In this document: positions 1 to 10,663 of the stretch, in pieces | Layout of the letters: the number at the start of each line of letters is the position of its first letter | Numbering within the stretch: the first letter of the stretch is position 1 | From: Apostichopus japonicus | Taxonomy: Eukaryota > Echinodermata > Holothuroidea > Aspidochirotida > Stichopodidae | DNA: 64,000 nt | Reading direction: 5' to 3' | NCBI RefSeq assembly: GCF_037975245.1 | Contig: NC_092575.1 | Coordinates: forward strand, 6,389,501-6,453,500 | The notes under the pieces: model-generated | Seen by the model: only the letters and a program-made list of their open reading frames with translations | Told to the model about the DNA's origin: nothing | Database searches by the model: none | Program-made: the position numbers and the translations under genes

Positions 1-1016
1 CCGCACTTAACCTTACACTTCTTTGCTTATATTCCATTGCCAATTCACTTTCAGGTGTTAGGAATATTTTTTTTCTTGACGGATAATCTCAGATTTCTCA
101 GTTTTCCGATTGAGTTGTTAGAATTATCTTTCTGAAACGTAAGCGGTCATTGCCTCTTTGGTTAAAAAACTGAGATTCAAATTTCATAAGTTTCTATAGC
201 ATAAAATTTTTCGCGCGCTCTGCGCGCGTTTAACATGGTAATGTGAATAACATATAGGCATGCATCGGTTATTATATCGCATGCCAATAACATACAATCG
301 TTTGCCCGTGTTATTCCCTTCCATATTGGTTAGAAATTATTGGGGAAGTCGTTACAATAGTAATTATAAAAATAATATCAGGTTAACCATTGAAAAACAC
401 ATTGCAAATTATTTTTCTTTCAGTAGGTGTCCGAAAAATTCTCAGCATATTGCCCGAATATTCACAAGCATTTTTGATTGGGGGCTGCAGACCCCCCCCC
501 AGCCCCCACCCCGCCTCCTACGCCTATGTTGCCATTATGCATATTCAATTTCCCAAAAAAATCCTAATGCATTTCCAAAAATGCATTGCTATATTACATT
601 GTGACTTTGTAATAAGCAGAAGCCATTTAAAGCCTACTATGAATAATGAGTATAGTTTTAATCCCATAACCTACCCCATCCTTTCGTATTTTGACATAGT
701 TCATTTGCTTTCATGTATGTATCGATCGCGTGTGCAGGGATTTGGACTTTATAATGATTTCACCTCATTTTGTCTCGAAAGAAAACTTGTTCCTTGTTTC
801 CTAATTTGCACATATTGCAGTGCTAGTATGCATTTTTTCCTTAAAGGGGGGAGGGGCGTTGATAGAGTGATGTGTATAGACCTACGCAAATAAGATAATA
901 CAATAAGAGTTATAAAGGGTACTAAATATCAGGCTGCATCAGTCCAATCGAATTTCTGCAAAGTGCCCTTCGACGTCGGTGCCCCCCAGATTAAAAGTGC
1001 TTCCGCCGCCCTTGCT
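1..1016. other. Non-coding stretch, no gene recognised
   Basis: I see no supported gene here. The open frames at 260-604 and 390-893 have no family resemblance and run through a C-rich tract at 491-512. The segment just before 1017 is not shared with the other Ig gene copies. Confidence 0.5.
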
Positions 1017-1246
1017 TACAGTCTACTGGTTGCGATGTTATATTTCCAACACGAGTATTCTCAATGGCTGATCCTGACTACTATTGGACTTTTATGAACT
1101 TTACGACAAATTTAAGAAACAGTTCTTCAAATATTAGTTTTGAATTGATTGGTAGATTTTCGTACACAGATGAGTATCTCATTCAACGATACACATTTCG
1201 TATAGACTATACCGTATATCATACGAGACAACGACGGAAATATAGA
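1017..1246 (+). pseudogene. Fragment of Ig-like family gene (first Ig domain only)
   Basis: Homology to copies A, B and C begins abruptly at the codons for QSTGCD and continues through a segment encoding MADPDYYWTFMNF and DEYLIQRYTFRIDY. It ends near 1246. There is no signal peptide exon, no second Ig domain and no DSGVY motif. Near 1209-1218 a short insertion relative to the intact copies shifts the frame, and the reading continues into unrelated sequence to a stop at 1280-1282. It lies about 750 bp upstream of copy A on the same strand, so it is probably a relic of an earlier tandem copy. Alternatively it could be a cassette-like exon, but the frameshift argues against use. Confidence 0.7.
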
Positions 1247-1576
1247 TCCTGGAGACAACATTTGCTTATGGCATGTATTTGAACCACCGTTAAGATCGCT
1301 GTGAGGCTTTCTTTGTTTACTGCATTGATATGAGGGGATCATTTCAAGCTGTCCTTCTAAATAGAGACTTTTGTCGAGTTGGACGTGCTGGGCTACATTT
1401 ACACGTCCCTCTCAACATCATCTAATATAATGCGCGTAGTCGCATTTTTTTTTCTCAGAAATGAGAAAATATACTTAGATCTCCTTTCACATTTGCTTTA
1501 AATGTCTTGAATATAACACGTCTGCATCAAATTTATCTTATATCAGAGAATTTTAAAATGAAAGTAAATCACTTCT

Positions 1577-1585
1577 GGGCGGGGC
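1577..1585 (+). promoter_or_regulatory. GC box upstream of Ig copy A
   Basis: A GGGCGGGGC element lies 425 bp before the ATG of copy A. The same element occurs at 30672-30680 (420 bp before copy B) and 48680-48688 (425 bp before copy C), in otherwise AT-rich flanks. It matches an Sp1/KLF-type GC box. Because the whole upstream block is duplicated, conservation does not by itself prove function. Confidence 0.3.
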
Positions 1586-2001
1586 GTCAAATGTGAATGT
1601 AGATTCATTTTCATTTCTTTTGAATGTAATTCCATACTTTATGATGCCCACTCATGTGAAAATATATTCATGAAAGAACTTTCTACTTCACGTTAAAGAT
1701 CGGTGCGAATGGTTTGAAACCAAATTATGCTATCATAAATATTTGTCGTCAATAGATCTTAGAAACACTCAGCGCAAGAACAAATGAATGTTCGTCAATA
1801 ATTATTGAAAGGCGGAAGACAGAAAGTGAAAATGTTCATTGTAGATTATGCTAGATCTATGGCAAAGAATACTTACAGTAGAAATCAATTTCCGTGCATA
1901 CAGACACTAGCAGCCGAATCAGAAAAGCTGTATTCCAAGGTACACACGCGTATACAAATAAACAGCAATAATTTACGGGTTCTGTTGAGGGACTTCGAAA
2001 G

Positions 2002-2820
2002 ATGGATCTTAAAGTTGCATACATTATTTTACTGTTCTCTTTTATCGAACCATCCTTTGTTGATACTCTTGATTGTAATAAGATGTGTTCAAGTGTGTCG
2101 AATAATGAACTTAGTTGTTACGTACAGTCTACTGGTTGCGATGTTGTATTTCCAACGCGAGTATTCTCAATGGCTGATCCTTTCTACTATTGGACTTTTA
2201 TGAACTTTACGAAAAATTTAAGAGGAAGTTCCTCGAATATCAGTTTTGAGTTGAGAGGTACATTTTGGTACAGAGATGAGTATCTCTTTCAACGTTACAC
2301 ATTTCGTATAGACTATATAAAACGAGACAACGTCGGAAATATAGTTTCAGCAGAACTTGCTTTTGTTATCAGAAATACTGTTGCCCAAGATTCCGGTGTT
2401 TACGATGTTGTACTGAAAGAAGGTTCATACAAACAGGCAAGAACCGCCGTACTACATCAAACGTATCGTCTGTTTAACACTCATTCTCCTTCACCAACAC
2501 CTGTTTGCTCAGCTGTGGACACTGCTTCATTGCCATTGGACGTCAACGCTGATTATTTACTGAATTGTACGGTTCTTGGTTACTTTTATCCCAAGATTGA
2601 AGTCAAGATTGTTTCATCCTCCGGTGAGTGTCCGTACCAGATCGTCAACAAGACGAAAGCGTCCCTCCTTCCAGAGATGACGTTGGAACATGCATACGTC
2701 ACATACTGCGAAAATACTTCTTTTACTTGTGTTGTTAGTCAAAACCGGTTCACCTACGACAATGAAGTTTATTCGTGCGCATTCCAGCTGGAGCGTCCAA
2801 AAAATGGTAATTCCTCGTAA
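2002..2820 (+). CDS. Secreted two-Ig-domain protein, copy A
   Basis: Single-exon 272-aa protein of unknown function. The start is ATG 2002, in a strong context (A at -3, G at +4), and begins a hydrophobic signal peptide (about residues 5-23, LKVAYIILLFSFIEP). A cysteine cluster follows (C25, C29, C39, C46). The first Ig-like domain spans about 37-160 with W64 and D130-S-G-V-Y134, but the F-strand position normally held by Cys is not Cys. The second domain, about 165-262, has C189 (LLNCTVLGYFYP) and a partner in SFTCVVSQN. Several NxS/T sites suggest glycosylation. The frame ends at GNSS-stop without a membrane segment. A GTAATT directly after the last shared codons could be a splice donor, so the protein is either truly secreted or joined to an unseen membrane exon. 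It is closest to copies B and C. Confidence 0.8.
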   Translation: MDLKVAYIILLFSFIEPSFVDTLDCNKMCSSVSNNELSCYVQSTGCDVVFPTRVFSMADPFYYWTFMNFTKNLRGSSSNISFELRGTFWYRDEYLFQRYTFRIDYIKRDNVGNIVSAELAFVIRNTVAQDSGVYDVVLKEGSYKQARTAVLHQTYRLFNTHSPSPTPVCSAVDTASLPLDVNADYLLNCTVLGYFYPKIEVKIVSSSGECPYQIVNKTKASLLPEMTLEHAYVTYCENTSFTCVVSQNRFTYDNEVYSCAFQLERPKNGNSS

Positions 2821-2975
2821 TACTACTTTAATTCTGTCAGAGTAATCGAAGTTGATTTACCAAGTCTTAAAATTTGTATTCGGTAAAAGATCATTATCTT
2901 ACAAATCTTTATAACTGGTTATAATCAGTCAAATATGAAAGTGCCTAAAACAGCACAACAAGTATTGCTGCATGG

Positions 2976-3241
2976 TATGGAACGCCAAAAGGGCAATGTA
3001 TTTTGTCGTCTCCGTCGAGTTTGTCCACTTCGATGTTGTTTTCTCGATCGAGTTTGTATAATATATCTAAAATATATCTAGGCAACAAACTCGATCGAGG
3101 CAACAAACTCGATCGAGGCAACAAAATAGATCGAGACATCAAACTCGATCGAGGTAACAAAATAGATCGAGGCAACAAACTCGATCGAGGCAACAAACTC
3201 GATCGAGACGACAAAATACATTGCCCTTTTGGCGTTCCATA
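2976..3241. mobile_element. 266-bp MITE with perfect 37-bp inverted ends
   Basis: The element starts TATGGAACGCC and ends GGCGTTCCATA; the outer 37 bp of each end are exact reverse complements. It is flanked by a 6-bp target duplication GCATGG at 2970-2975 and 3242-3247. The equivalent sites near 32060 (copy B) and 50080 (copy C) lack it and read straight through, so this is a filled site against two empty ones. Its interior holds an 18-bp tandem array. No coding capacity is present; superfamily not identified. Confidence 0.9.
3081..3206. repeat. 18-bp tandem array inside the MITE, seven units
   Basis: Seven contiguous 18-bp units of the form GGCAACAAACTCGATCGA. Two units carry ATAG instead of CTCG. 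The palindromic TCGATCGA core makes each unit partly self-complementary. Open frames seen through it on both strands are by-products of an 18-bp period. Confidence 0.9.
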
Positions 3242-3404
3242 GCATGGTACATCGCACTCCCTTAAAAGAATGACAGGTTTTAATTCATGTTCGTGAAAAC
3301 TGACACCTAACCGTGAAATTTGTTTTTTCTTCTTTATTTTCTTGTATTTTAACTTCGTAATCACATCAAATCGTTCAACAACAAAAAGCGTAACCATAAG
3401 AACG

Positions 3405-3406
<2 letters not shown>

Positions 3407-3449
<43 letters not shown>

Positions 3450-3475
3450 GAAGGAAATACATTTTCTAAAACATT

Positions 3476-3522
<47 letters not shown>

Positions 3523-3553
3523 AGTAATGTTTTAGAAAATATATTTCCTTCGT
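3407..3553. repeat. (TA)n tracts enclosed in an inverted repeat
   Basis: Two (TA)n runs lie at about 3407-3447 and 3481-3519. The second is bounded by arms of about 30 bp: CGAAGGAAATACATTTTC at 3449 onward is matched in reverse complement by GAAAATATATTTCCTTCG ending near 3553. Together this forms a cruciform-capable palindrome in the downstream block of copy A. Confidence 0.75.
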
Positions 3554-3957
3554 CAGCAATTCTTGGCAGTTGAATGAAAAGTATATGATATTTCGTACTC
3601 ACATCTCACATCACCAGCCTCAACAAAGACTTGGGACCCCTTAACAACTATCAATTCTACAAACATATGTAATCCGTTCTTTCCTCCTTAATCCGCTTCC
3701 TGTATAGTCATGGTTTATTTGGTTCTAATTCCATAAATGCAACTTACACTTATCTAGCGTCATACGTTCATTGTGTTACATTTTGTACTTTCCAATATAT
3801 TTTCTAAAACATATCTCGTTATTTGTCAATTATGAGTCATATCTTATTTCTCTGGTTTTCTCTTATATTATTTTCTTTTGGAGTAAACGTGGATTTCCGT
3901 TATAATATACTATATATATATATTATATATATTTTTTCTATATATATATATATATAT

Positions 3958-4105
3958 TTATAGTAATTCAATAAAGAATAACACACCAGAAAAATTCCAC
4001 TTTACGACCGGTTTCGTCCTTTAGGAACTCATCAGGCGAAGGTAGGAATCGAACCACGGATCTTCGGGTCACGAACCGAAGTCGGTACCACTCGACCACA
4101 GTGAT
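3958..4105 (-). mobile_element. tRNA-derived SINE
   Basis: On the minus strand a tRNA-like head has an A box TGGTCGAGTGG (4088-4098) and a B box GGTTCGATTCC (4045-4055). A non-tRNA body follows (GGACGAAACCGGTCG and onward) and runs to about 3958 next to a (TA)n tract. The anticodon arm does not fold into a standard 7-nt loop, so this is not a working tRNA gene. It sits in the downstream block of copy A and I do not find it in block B. Confidence 0.65.
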
Positions 4106-4259
4106 ATTACTGGTGTGATCAAGCGTATAAATTGGCTTTTAATAACTGTCATTAAGGGCGTATTACCAAAGTGTTATGATTGTACAGAGTGCACCCCTGG
4201 CGCTTGGAATTTGATAATTTTACACAGAATAACCACTCTTTAGGCAAGCCAAACATTCA

Positions 4260-4263
<4 letters not shown>

Positions 4264-4317
<54 letters not shown>

Positions 4318-4322
4318 TATAT

Positions 4323-4377
<55 letters not shown>

Positions 4378-4429
4378 TATATATATATATATGTATATCT
4401 ATGTATATGTATATATATATATATATATT
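4264..4429. repeat. Long (TA)n microsatellite
   Basis: About 165 bp of nearly pure TA with a few GATA and GTATA interruptions. The matching tract in block B is at about 32927-33096, followed by the same TTGCCG-CTAAATACTAC flank, so the tract predates the duplication. Reading frames of alternating Ile and Tyr here are artefacts. Confidence 0.95.
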
Positions 4430-6550
4430 GCCGTCTAAATACTACACATATAAAAAATCTGCTTGACAAAGTCTTATGAGAGTCAGGATCGGAGCGTTCA
4501 GCATTGACGAGACCCACTTTTAGCGTATAAGTAAGCCTGTATGGTAAATCTTTAAAGTAATATATATAAATGTTACTCTAAGTAACAGCTGAATTATAAT
4601 TAGGCCGTATTAAGAACATTTTGTGATAGCCTTTTAGTCAGTCCTTGTTTTAGATCGTTAGGTTGTTACTCGACAATTATTGACAGTGTAACGGTTGTTA
4701 GGCCGATTACAATCACTAGTGTTGCTGTGATCGAATGGCAAAGTTGTAGTATGGTAAACGTTATTGTGATAGGGTATACCTACACTGAATAATCTTTAAC
4801 GTAGGTTATTTCGATGCAATAGTTGCTTGCTCAGTTTCTCTTTATAGTCGATCTTTATCATCAAAAACAGAGTTCGTTACTTGAATTAGTAACAGACAAT
4901 ACTCTAGTTCCTTAAGTTAGCGGGATTCATCTTGGGTGAGAATAAAGTTACGGCCATCGATAACAAACAGCGCCATCCTGCACGTATTTTAACGCACCCG
5001 TCAACCGTAAACTGCGCTAAGCTTTCAATGGCGGATAAAAACAAATGAAATAAATATGTACGCCAAAAATATCGTATTGCACCGAATGCATATATACAAA
5101 AACGTGAAGATAGTACGTCAGCTCACGTACGTTTTGTGACATTTGTACACACTTATGAAGAAAGCCAACTTGCGCGTATATACGCGCGTGTAGTCGTTCG
5201 ATGATAAAATATCATCGTTATTTTTATAAACTTTCTATCTGACTATGTTCATTTGAGGGACTTTAGACTCCACGGGTATCCGGTAAATCGGGGGTAAACG
5301 TCTGGATACCTTATTTGTAATCCGGAACATTTTCGTGGAAATGCTTCGATTAATATTTTTCTATAGCTATTGCATAATGAATATATTCATTTTTGATGTA
5401 AATCAACACAATTTTTAAGATCTCATTAAGCCTAGTCAAAGAGCCTAGTGATGTTAAGATGCTATGCAGGCTAATTGTAAAGTCTAGAACTTTAAAGGTT
5501 GATTTACGACCGGGGCAGGTCGATTACGTAATCACAAAACTTTCCTAGCTATAGTGTGCTATAATTGGGACCAATAAAAAAAGATCTTTAAGTCTCCATT
5601 GAAGGCTAACAGCTGAGTAAGGCTATCATGTTATGGTCATATTGTTGCTAACTACATTGTGGCTTCAATATAGGTTCTGTGTCCGACTGAGTAAAAGTTT
5701 CACTGTTCAGACTAGGGGCCTGTAGCAATTACTTACTATTGGTTTCAATACGTTACTATAGCCCATACACTATATCAAAGATTCGCCCTGTATTTGGGAA
5801 ACTTTGACGATTTTTTTTTCCAGAGCTCCTGCGAGATTAGTAGCAATACCACTATACAAAGGCTTAGGTTTCCAGGTGTAACACTGCAGGAAATTTTCCC
5901 TCTGTTACAACACTTTTTCTTAGGGAATATTCACCCTCACCGCCCTGAAAATTTCACCCTGCCCGGACCTACCCAGTCACAGCATATATGCTGTGATATC
6001 AATTGACATTCTATAGAAGTGTGTTTGAAACCTGTTCAACACATGGGGTCAGCCCGATATTCATAAGGACCATTAGTCATAAGGGTCATTGTTCATAAGT
6101 TTCGTTATTCATAACGTGCATTTTTGGAGAAAAAAGGGTTTGTTATCTATAATCGGAAAAAAAGGTTCGTTATACATAAAAAGGGTCATTGTTCATAAGG
6201 TCCGTCATTCATAACCGGAAAAAGGTTCGATATTCATAATAGCAAAAAAGGTCCGTTATTCATAATCGGAAAAAAGGTTAGATATTCATAATAGCAAAAA
6301 AAGGTCCGTTTTTCATAATTGCAAAAAAGGTTCGATGTTCATAATAGCAAAAAAGTCCATTTATCATAATCGGAAAAAGGTCCAGTATTCATACAGTAAT
6401 AATATATAGCAAATAAAAAAGCAGGGCGGAGCGACCATCTCCCCCCTCCCCCCCCCTTACCCCAAAAAGGTAATAAAACATTTTCCTGTGGGCACATGCT
6501 GCAGCTGTGACTAGTCGGCAAATTATTCATGCGGTAGCCGTACTTTCGGT
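4430..6550. repeat. Duplicated downstream block, copy in A
   Basis: Non-coding sequence that recurs, highly similar and in the same orientation, at about 33097-37607 (block B), where it is interrupted by a LINE and a hAT-like element. A shorter part recurs at 51806-52080 after copy C (matching about 5150-5430 here). It includes the minisatellite at 6055-6395. I find no gene in it; the short frame at 5794-6006 is not supported. Confidence 0.8.
6055..6395. repeat. TTCATAA minisatellite
   Basis: Degenerate tandem units of about 25-32 bp built on GGTCCGTTATTCATAA followed by TCGGAAAAA or TAGCAAAAA. The homologous array in block B is at about 37155-37435, with fewer and rearranged units, so unit number changed after the block duplicated. 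Confidence 0.85.
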
Positions 6551-6916
6551 GGTTGCCGTCGTTAACCCTTAAGCCCACCTCTGGGCCGCAAGTGACCCCC
6601 TCTTCCCATGGCCACACGCAGCTCGAAACTGCCAGTGGGTACCTCATCTTTTGGCTGGCAGTGGGATGCAGGGGCACTGGGGCGTGATGACACCGCGCTG
6701 TTGCGAACAAGATCTAGAACAAACTCTTGCACTGCTCTTGCCGCATGCAACCAACACAGTAGTCTGCTGCTGTACACATGTAAGGAAAGGTTTAGTAGCT
6801 ACAGCGTGATAGTCTTTCGTCTATCTTGTCCTTGCGCGCATGCAAACAGTGATGCAAGAGCGCTCACAAGAATATCAGCACAAAATCAGAAGTGCGCGCT
6901 CCGAAATATTTGTCTG

Positions 6917-8763
6917 CAGTGGCGGAGATTTCTTGTCAGAAGTGGGGGGGTTGCAGGCCATTGATGAAATAAAAAGTCATAACTGCTGGCTCACTATCTA
7001 AGTGGAGCGCCACCATAAGTTGGCGCGAAGTGCACAAGAATTTTTGGCAAATATTGCCTCCCAAATTGCAGTAAATGGCACTGCCCAGGCCTTGAAAAGC
7101 TGCATTTAACAAGGGGCGTATGCAGGATTTTCTAACCCGGGGGACGCGTATTACTATCTAAGCGGAGCGCCACCATAGGTTGGCGCGCAGCGTACAAGCA
7201 AATTTCTGGTTTTGGTACCCCCAGATCACCGGAAATGGCACTTCTCGGGCTTGAAACTGACCAACCATATGTACACTTTTGCCTGAGAACCAAGTTTTTT
7301 CCAAATACTTTTTTTCTCATCTATAACCTTTTTGAAGATTGTCACCAGTCACACATCATGTTCGACTTCATCACATATCCTGTGGATCATTGCTTTTGTA
7401 GGTGATTCTTCATCGCGGCCCACAATATCCGTCAGCCCCACTGTTCAGAATTTGAAAATTCACAATTCTCGTGAATAAATTCACTTCAAAACATACCCAT
7501 AATGTTGCACAAAATATCATCTATGGACAACCGATATAGAAAAACTTCCTTCAAACCCTAACAGACGGGTCAAAATTGCACGAGTATGATGAAGAATGTT
7601 GGTTAGGGAATTTTCGAAAATTCAGACGGCTACTAAAAAATTTCGTTGAAGGAAATAAAAATATACCAGATATTTCCGAATCCGAACACTACACACATCG
7701 ACAGTTTTGAGCATGGGCGCAGATCAGTCTTGGATAATGGTGGGGACGCGTGTCTGTTCTATGACACTATCTAAGCGGAGCGCGACCATGGGTTCGCGCG
7801 TAGCGTACGATTTTTTGGGGCAAATATACCTCCCAGATCGCCGGAAATAACACTTCCCAGACCTAATGATGCTCCTAAACCTCCTTAAGTTTTAGATCTC
7901 ATGGCTTAGAAATTTAGTTTGGGGAAATACATGCATGGGCGTCTGCAGAAAAAAAAATCAGGGGAAAAATAATCCAAGTAGACTTTTGTATACGATGGGT
8001 CTGGCGTCCTCTCCCAGAAAACAATTATAGACTGCCGCAAATGCGATTTCCGTCCTATATTTAACAACTGTGGATAAAATACAATAAAATGAGAACTGCT
8101 GCATTTCATTTGCACAATGCTGGATCAAACTGCGCCAAAGTTCAATACAGGGGAACTTGAAATGCAGCTATTGGTCAAGACAAATTGGTGGGGACACGGT
8201 ATATCATGTCCCCACTACTGAAAAAGTTGGATGTGATATCTGCTGTTTGCTTTACAAATTCGAATAATTTTGTCACTGTTCCTCTTTCTCTTCCCGTTTT
8301 CTTGCCGTATTTCTACTCCATCCTTTTCTCCTTTTCTCTTTCTTCTTTTTCTTTACCTTCCTTCACCTCGTTGAAGTTGGCAAGTGTATACAGTTCCAAA
8401 GCTATTCAACAGCAACAAAACGTTATTTTGTGTATGTCTGTTGTGGGGTGAAGTTAGCGCTATGAGCTACAAGTTCCAATGCGCAAGGTGGGGGAAAGGG
8501 GCTAGAAATAATGTGTGGGTCAATTCTAACTCGGTTTTCGGTCGTTAATTGTTGATGTAGCCTACCAGGTAAAAGGTTGAAATGACTTTAACAATTTCAA
8601 ATTTAATAATTTGATTTATTATGCCATTTGGAGCACATAACATAGGCTATAACAGAACATTACTGGCAAAAACTAGGGGGGGTTGATTGTGTGGGCCAAC
8701 CCCCCCTCTTCAAAAAGTGGGGGGGTTAAAACCCCCCCAACCCCCCCTGTTTCTCCGCCAGTG
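6917..8763. mobile_element. hAT-like non-autonomous transposon, 1.85 kb
   Basis: The ends are CAGTGGCGGAGA at 6917 and TCTCCGCCAGTG at 8763, matching in reverse complement except one base. An exact 8-bp target duplication TTTGTCTG flanks it (6909-6916 and 8764-8771). An 8-bp duplication with CA-G/C-TG ends is the hallmark of the hAT superfamily. No transposase is recognisable, so it would need one supplied in trans. Its interior holds three copies of a motif also found in the element at 61160-62508. Confidence 0.85.
6985..7870 (+). repeat. Three copies of an internal hAT module
   Basis: Copies start near 6999, 7153 and 7767. Each has ACTATCTAAG, then GGAGCGCCACCAT, GGTTGGCGCG and AGCGTACAAG, followed by a segment with CCAGATCGCCGGAAATGGCAC. 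A fourth copy lies at about 61350-61455 inside another element. The module may be a rearranged internal piece of a common autonomous ancestor. Confidence 0.75.
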
Positions 8764-8771
8764 TTTGTCTG

Positions 8772-10663
8772 CATTGCATGCTGTACGTACATAATACCTC
8801 CGTGTGTGTGCGTTGATCTATATACGAGTGTTTTCAATACCGTTATACACAGTGGTTTGTCAATGGAATATATTTGTTGTCATTTTGTAGGCGTTCATAT
8901 CAACACGTACTGTACTGGGCAGTTCTCTCTTCATTGCAAGCAGTGTAGTCTAGACATTGGATATATCTTGACGTCGTTCTTCGCCTTAATTTAGTTGTTG
9001 GAACGACTCCAATGACGACCGGGGTTGCAGGGAAGAAAAAGACGACATTTGAAGACATAGTAAACATAACGTGATTACGGGTAGTGATATTTTACATTAT
9101 CTGAAGTTGTCCGTCTGCATGTATGTCTGTCTGTTACGTCATGGAAATAAAACTATTAGCAACTAAGGCATTTTGACGGCACTAAATGATTTCTGGGATC
9201 AGTGTAGAAAAGTCTGTAGGAGAGTTAAAATATCTTCGGTCGGGATTGCGCCAGTAATACGTCGGTTACTACTTGTAGGTGCCAGACGTGGCACAAGAAG
9301 TTGAGAAAGCGGTCGATGGCCATCTTCTACCTGTCATCTATCCATTAGCGGCAGGGCTATTATTCGATGAAAACGTCGAGAAAGTATACTGTGGAGAGGA
9401 GATGAAGAAATGTATGCACTGTATGCCTAAAAGGTCAATAAAGGCCATCCGTTCATTTATTTTTTTTCTTTTGACTTTGCTAGCTTTTACTATAAATACT
9501 CCGGACGTACCTTCTGTCATGCCACGATGTTACCATAGCAACGGAGCGTTAGATTCGAAACGGAGCTATTTTTAGACGAATATACAAGTCCCATGGAATT
9601 GTCGTGAACTTCATATTTGTTTTGGTCATAATACGTTAAATACAGAGCAAAAGTTAGATAAGGTAGAAATTAGATATATTTATTCGACCATGAGTAAAGT
9701 TTACCAGTAGAAAGTCCTAGTATGTCATAATTGAATCCTCCACGCTACTAGGTTTTATTCTCGGCTATGTCTGCTGTATCCGCATTATCTGCTTTGTGTG
9801 CTGTCATGAATACCGCACATTTCGATTGTTTTTAATGCACAGAGAGCTCGTGGCATTGTTTATGACGTGACCGTACCTTTTTGTATCACAGTCTTTCAAA
9901 CGCCTACCTCAGTAAATCAGCATTTAAGAAATGTGAAGTTGTTCTAACAGGAGCAAATCTGTTTCCACATTTAACGGTTTATAATATAAAGGCTAAATAA
10001 TGACACAACATTCCCGAAGAACAAATATGATCAAGCTTGTCAGAAAAAATGTCGCGGTGGCCTTACACTGTACAGAAGAAGCATTTCTTTTGCAGCGTAC
10101 AGTTTTCGTATATCTAGTGAAAGGCGAAGAGCGAGACAGAAATCAAATTTACTACTCAGGTCTTAAGTTCCGATCGGTTTCTATTGACAAGCTGTGCAAA
10201 ATATTGCAATGACGTTCTGTGTTTACGCGAAACAAAATACCACATATTAAAAAAACCCACCCCACCCCCAAAAAACAGACAAACAAAGCGAAACAAACTT
10301 AAAACACCATGCATAGACATGCAGATATTAACAACAACCCCAAAATAAATAATGATAATAAAAACATAAAATAAAATAGTGCTTCGGCGGGGAATCGAAC
10401 CTAGGCAGACATGAGCATAAATTTCATCTTAAATAAAATGTGATTTCTTAGCGAGAAAAGACGAATGAAAAAGGAAATAATTAATTTGAATAATTATATT
10501 ATAAAATTGAAGACAGAGAGCTAAAATTAACCAGAGATTACGCCTCATCGAGGCCATGGTTTCACTGCGTTGCACATCAACCCAGTCCAATCGACGTGAG
10601 CCCTCCGTTGCAAGTCAGCTAGCCCACTTCTGGCCCGAAGGCCGGACTCTCAACGTAACTGTG
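8772..10663. other. Non-coding stretch, no gene recognised
   Basis: No supported gene. Frames at 9279-9575 and 10000-10212 lack recognisable motifs. I looked for the missing 5' exons of the hydroxyacid oxidase here and found none. A lone B-box-like GAATCGAACC at about 10392 has no A box partner. Confidence 0.5.

Noticed and set aside
3003-3397. Frames with repeated Leu-Asp-Arg-Gly-Asn or Leu-Leu-Pro-Arg-Ser words
   Set aside because: Both arise from the 18-bp array inside the MITE, whose period is a multiple of three.
3342-4517. Open frames rich in alternating Ile and Tyr (also at 32199-33185, 50385-50627, 55013-55255, 56680-56910)
   Set aside because: They are translations of (TA)n microsatellites; the length comes from the repeat having no stop codon in that frame.
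9279-9575. 98-codon frame as a possible upstream exon of the hydroxyacid oxidase or a separate gene
   Set aside because: No similarity to the oxidase N-terminus, no clear splice sites, and no other family motif.
10380-10405. tRNA-like T arm (GAATCGAACC on the plus strand)
   Set aside because: No A box or acceptor stem at the right distance on the complementary strand.
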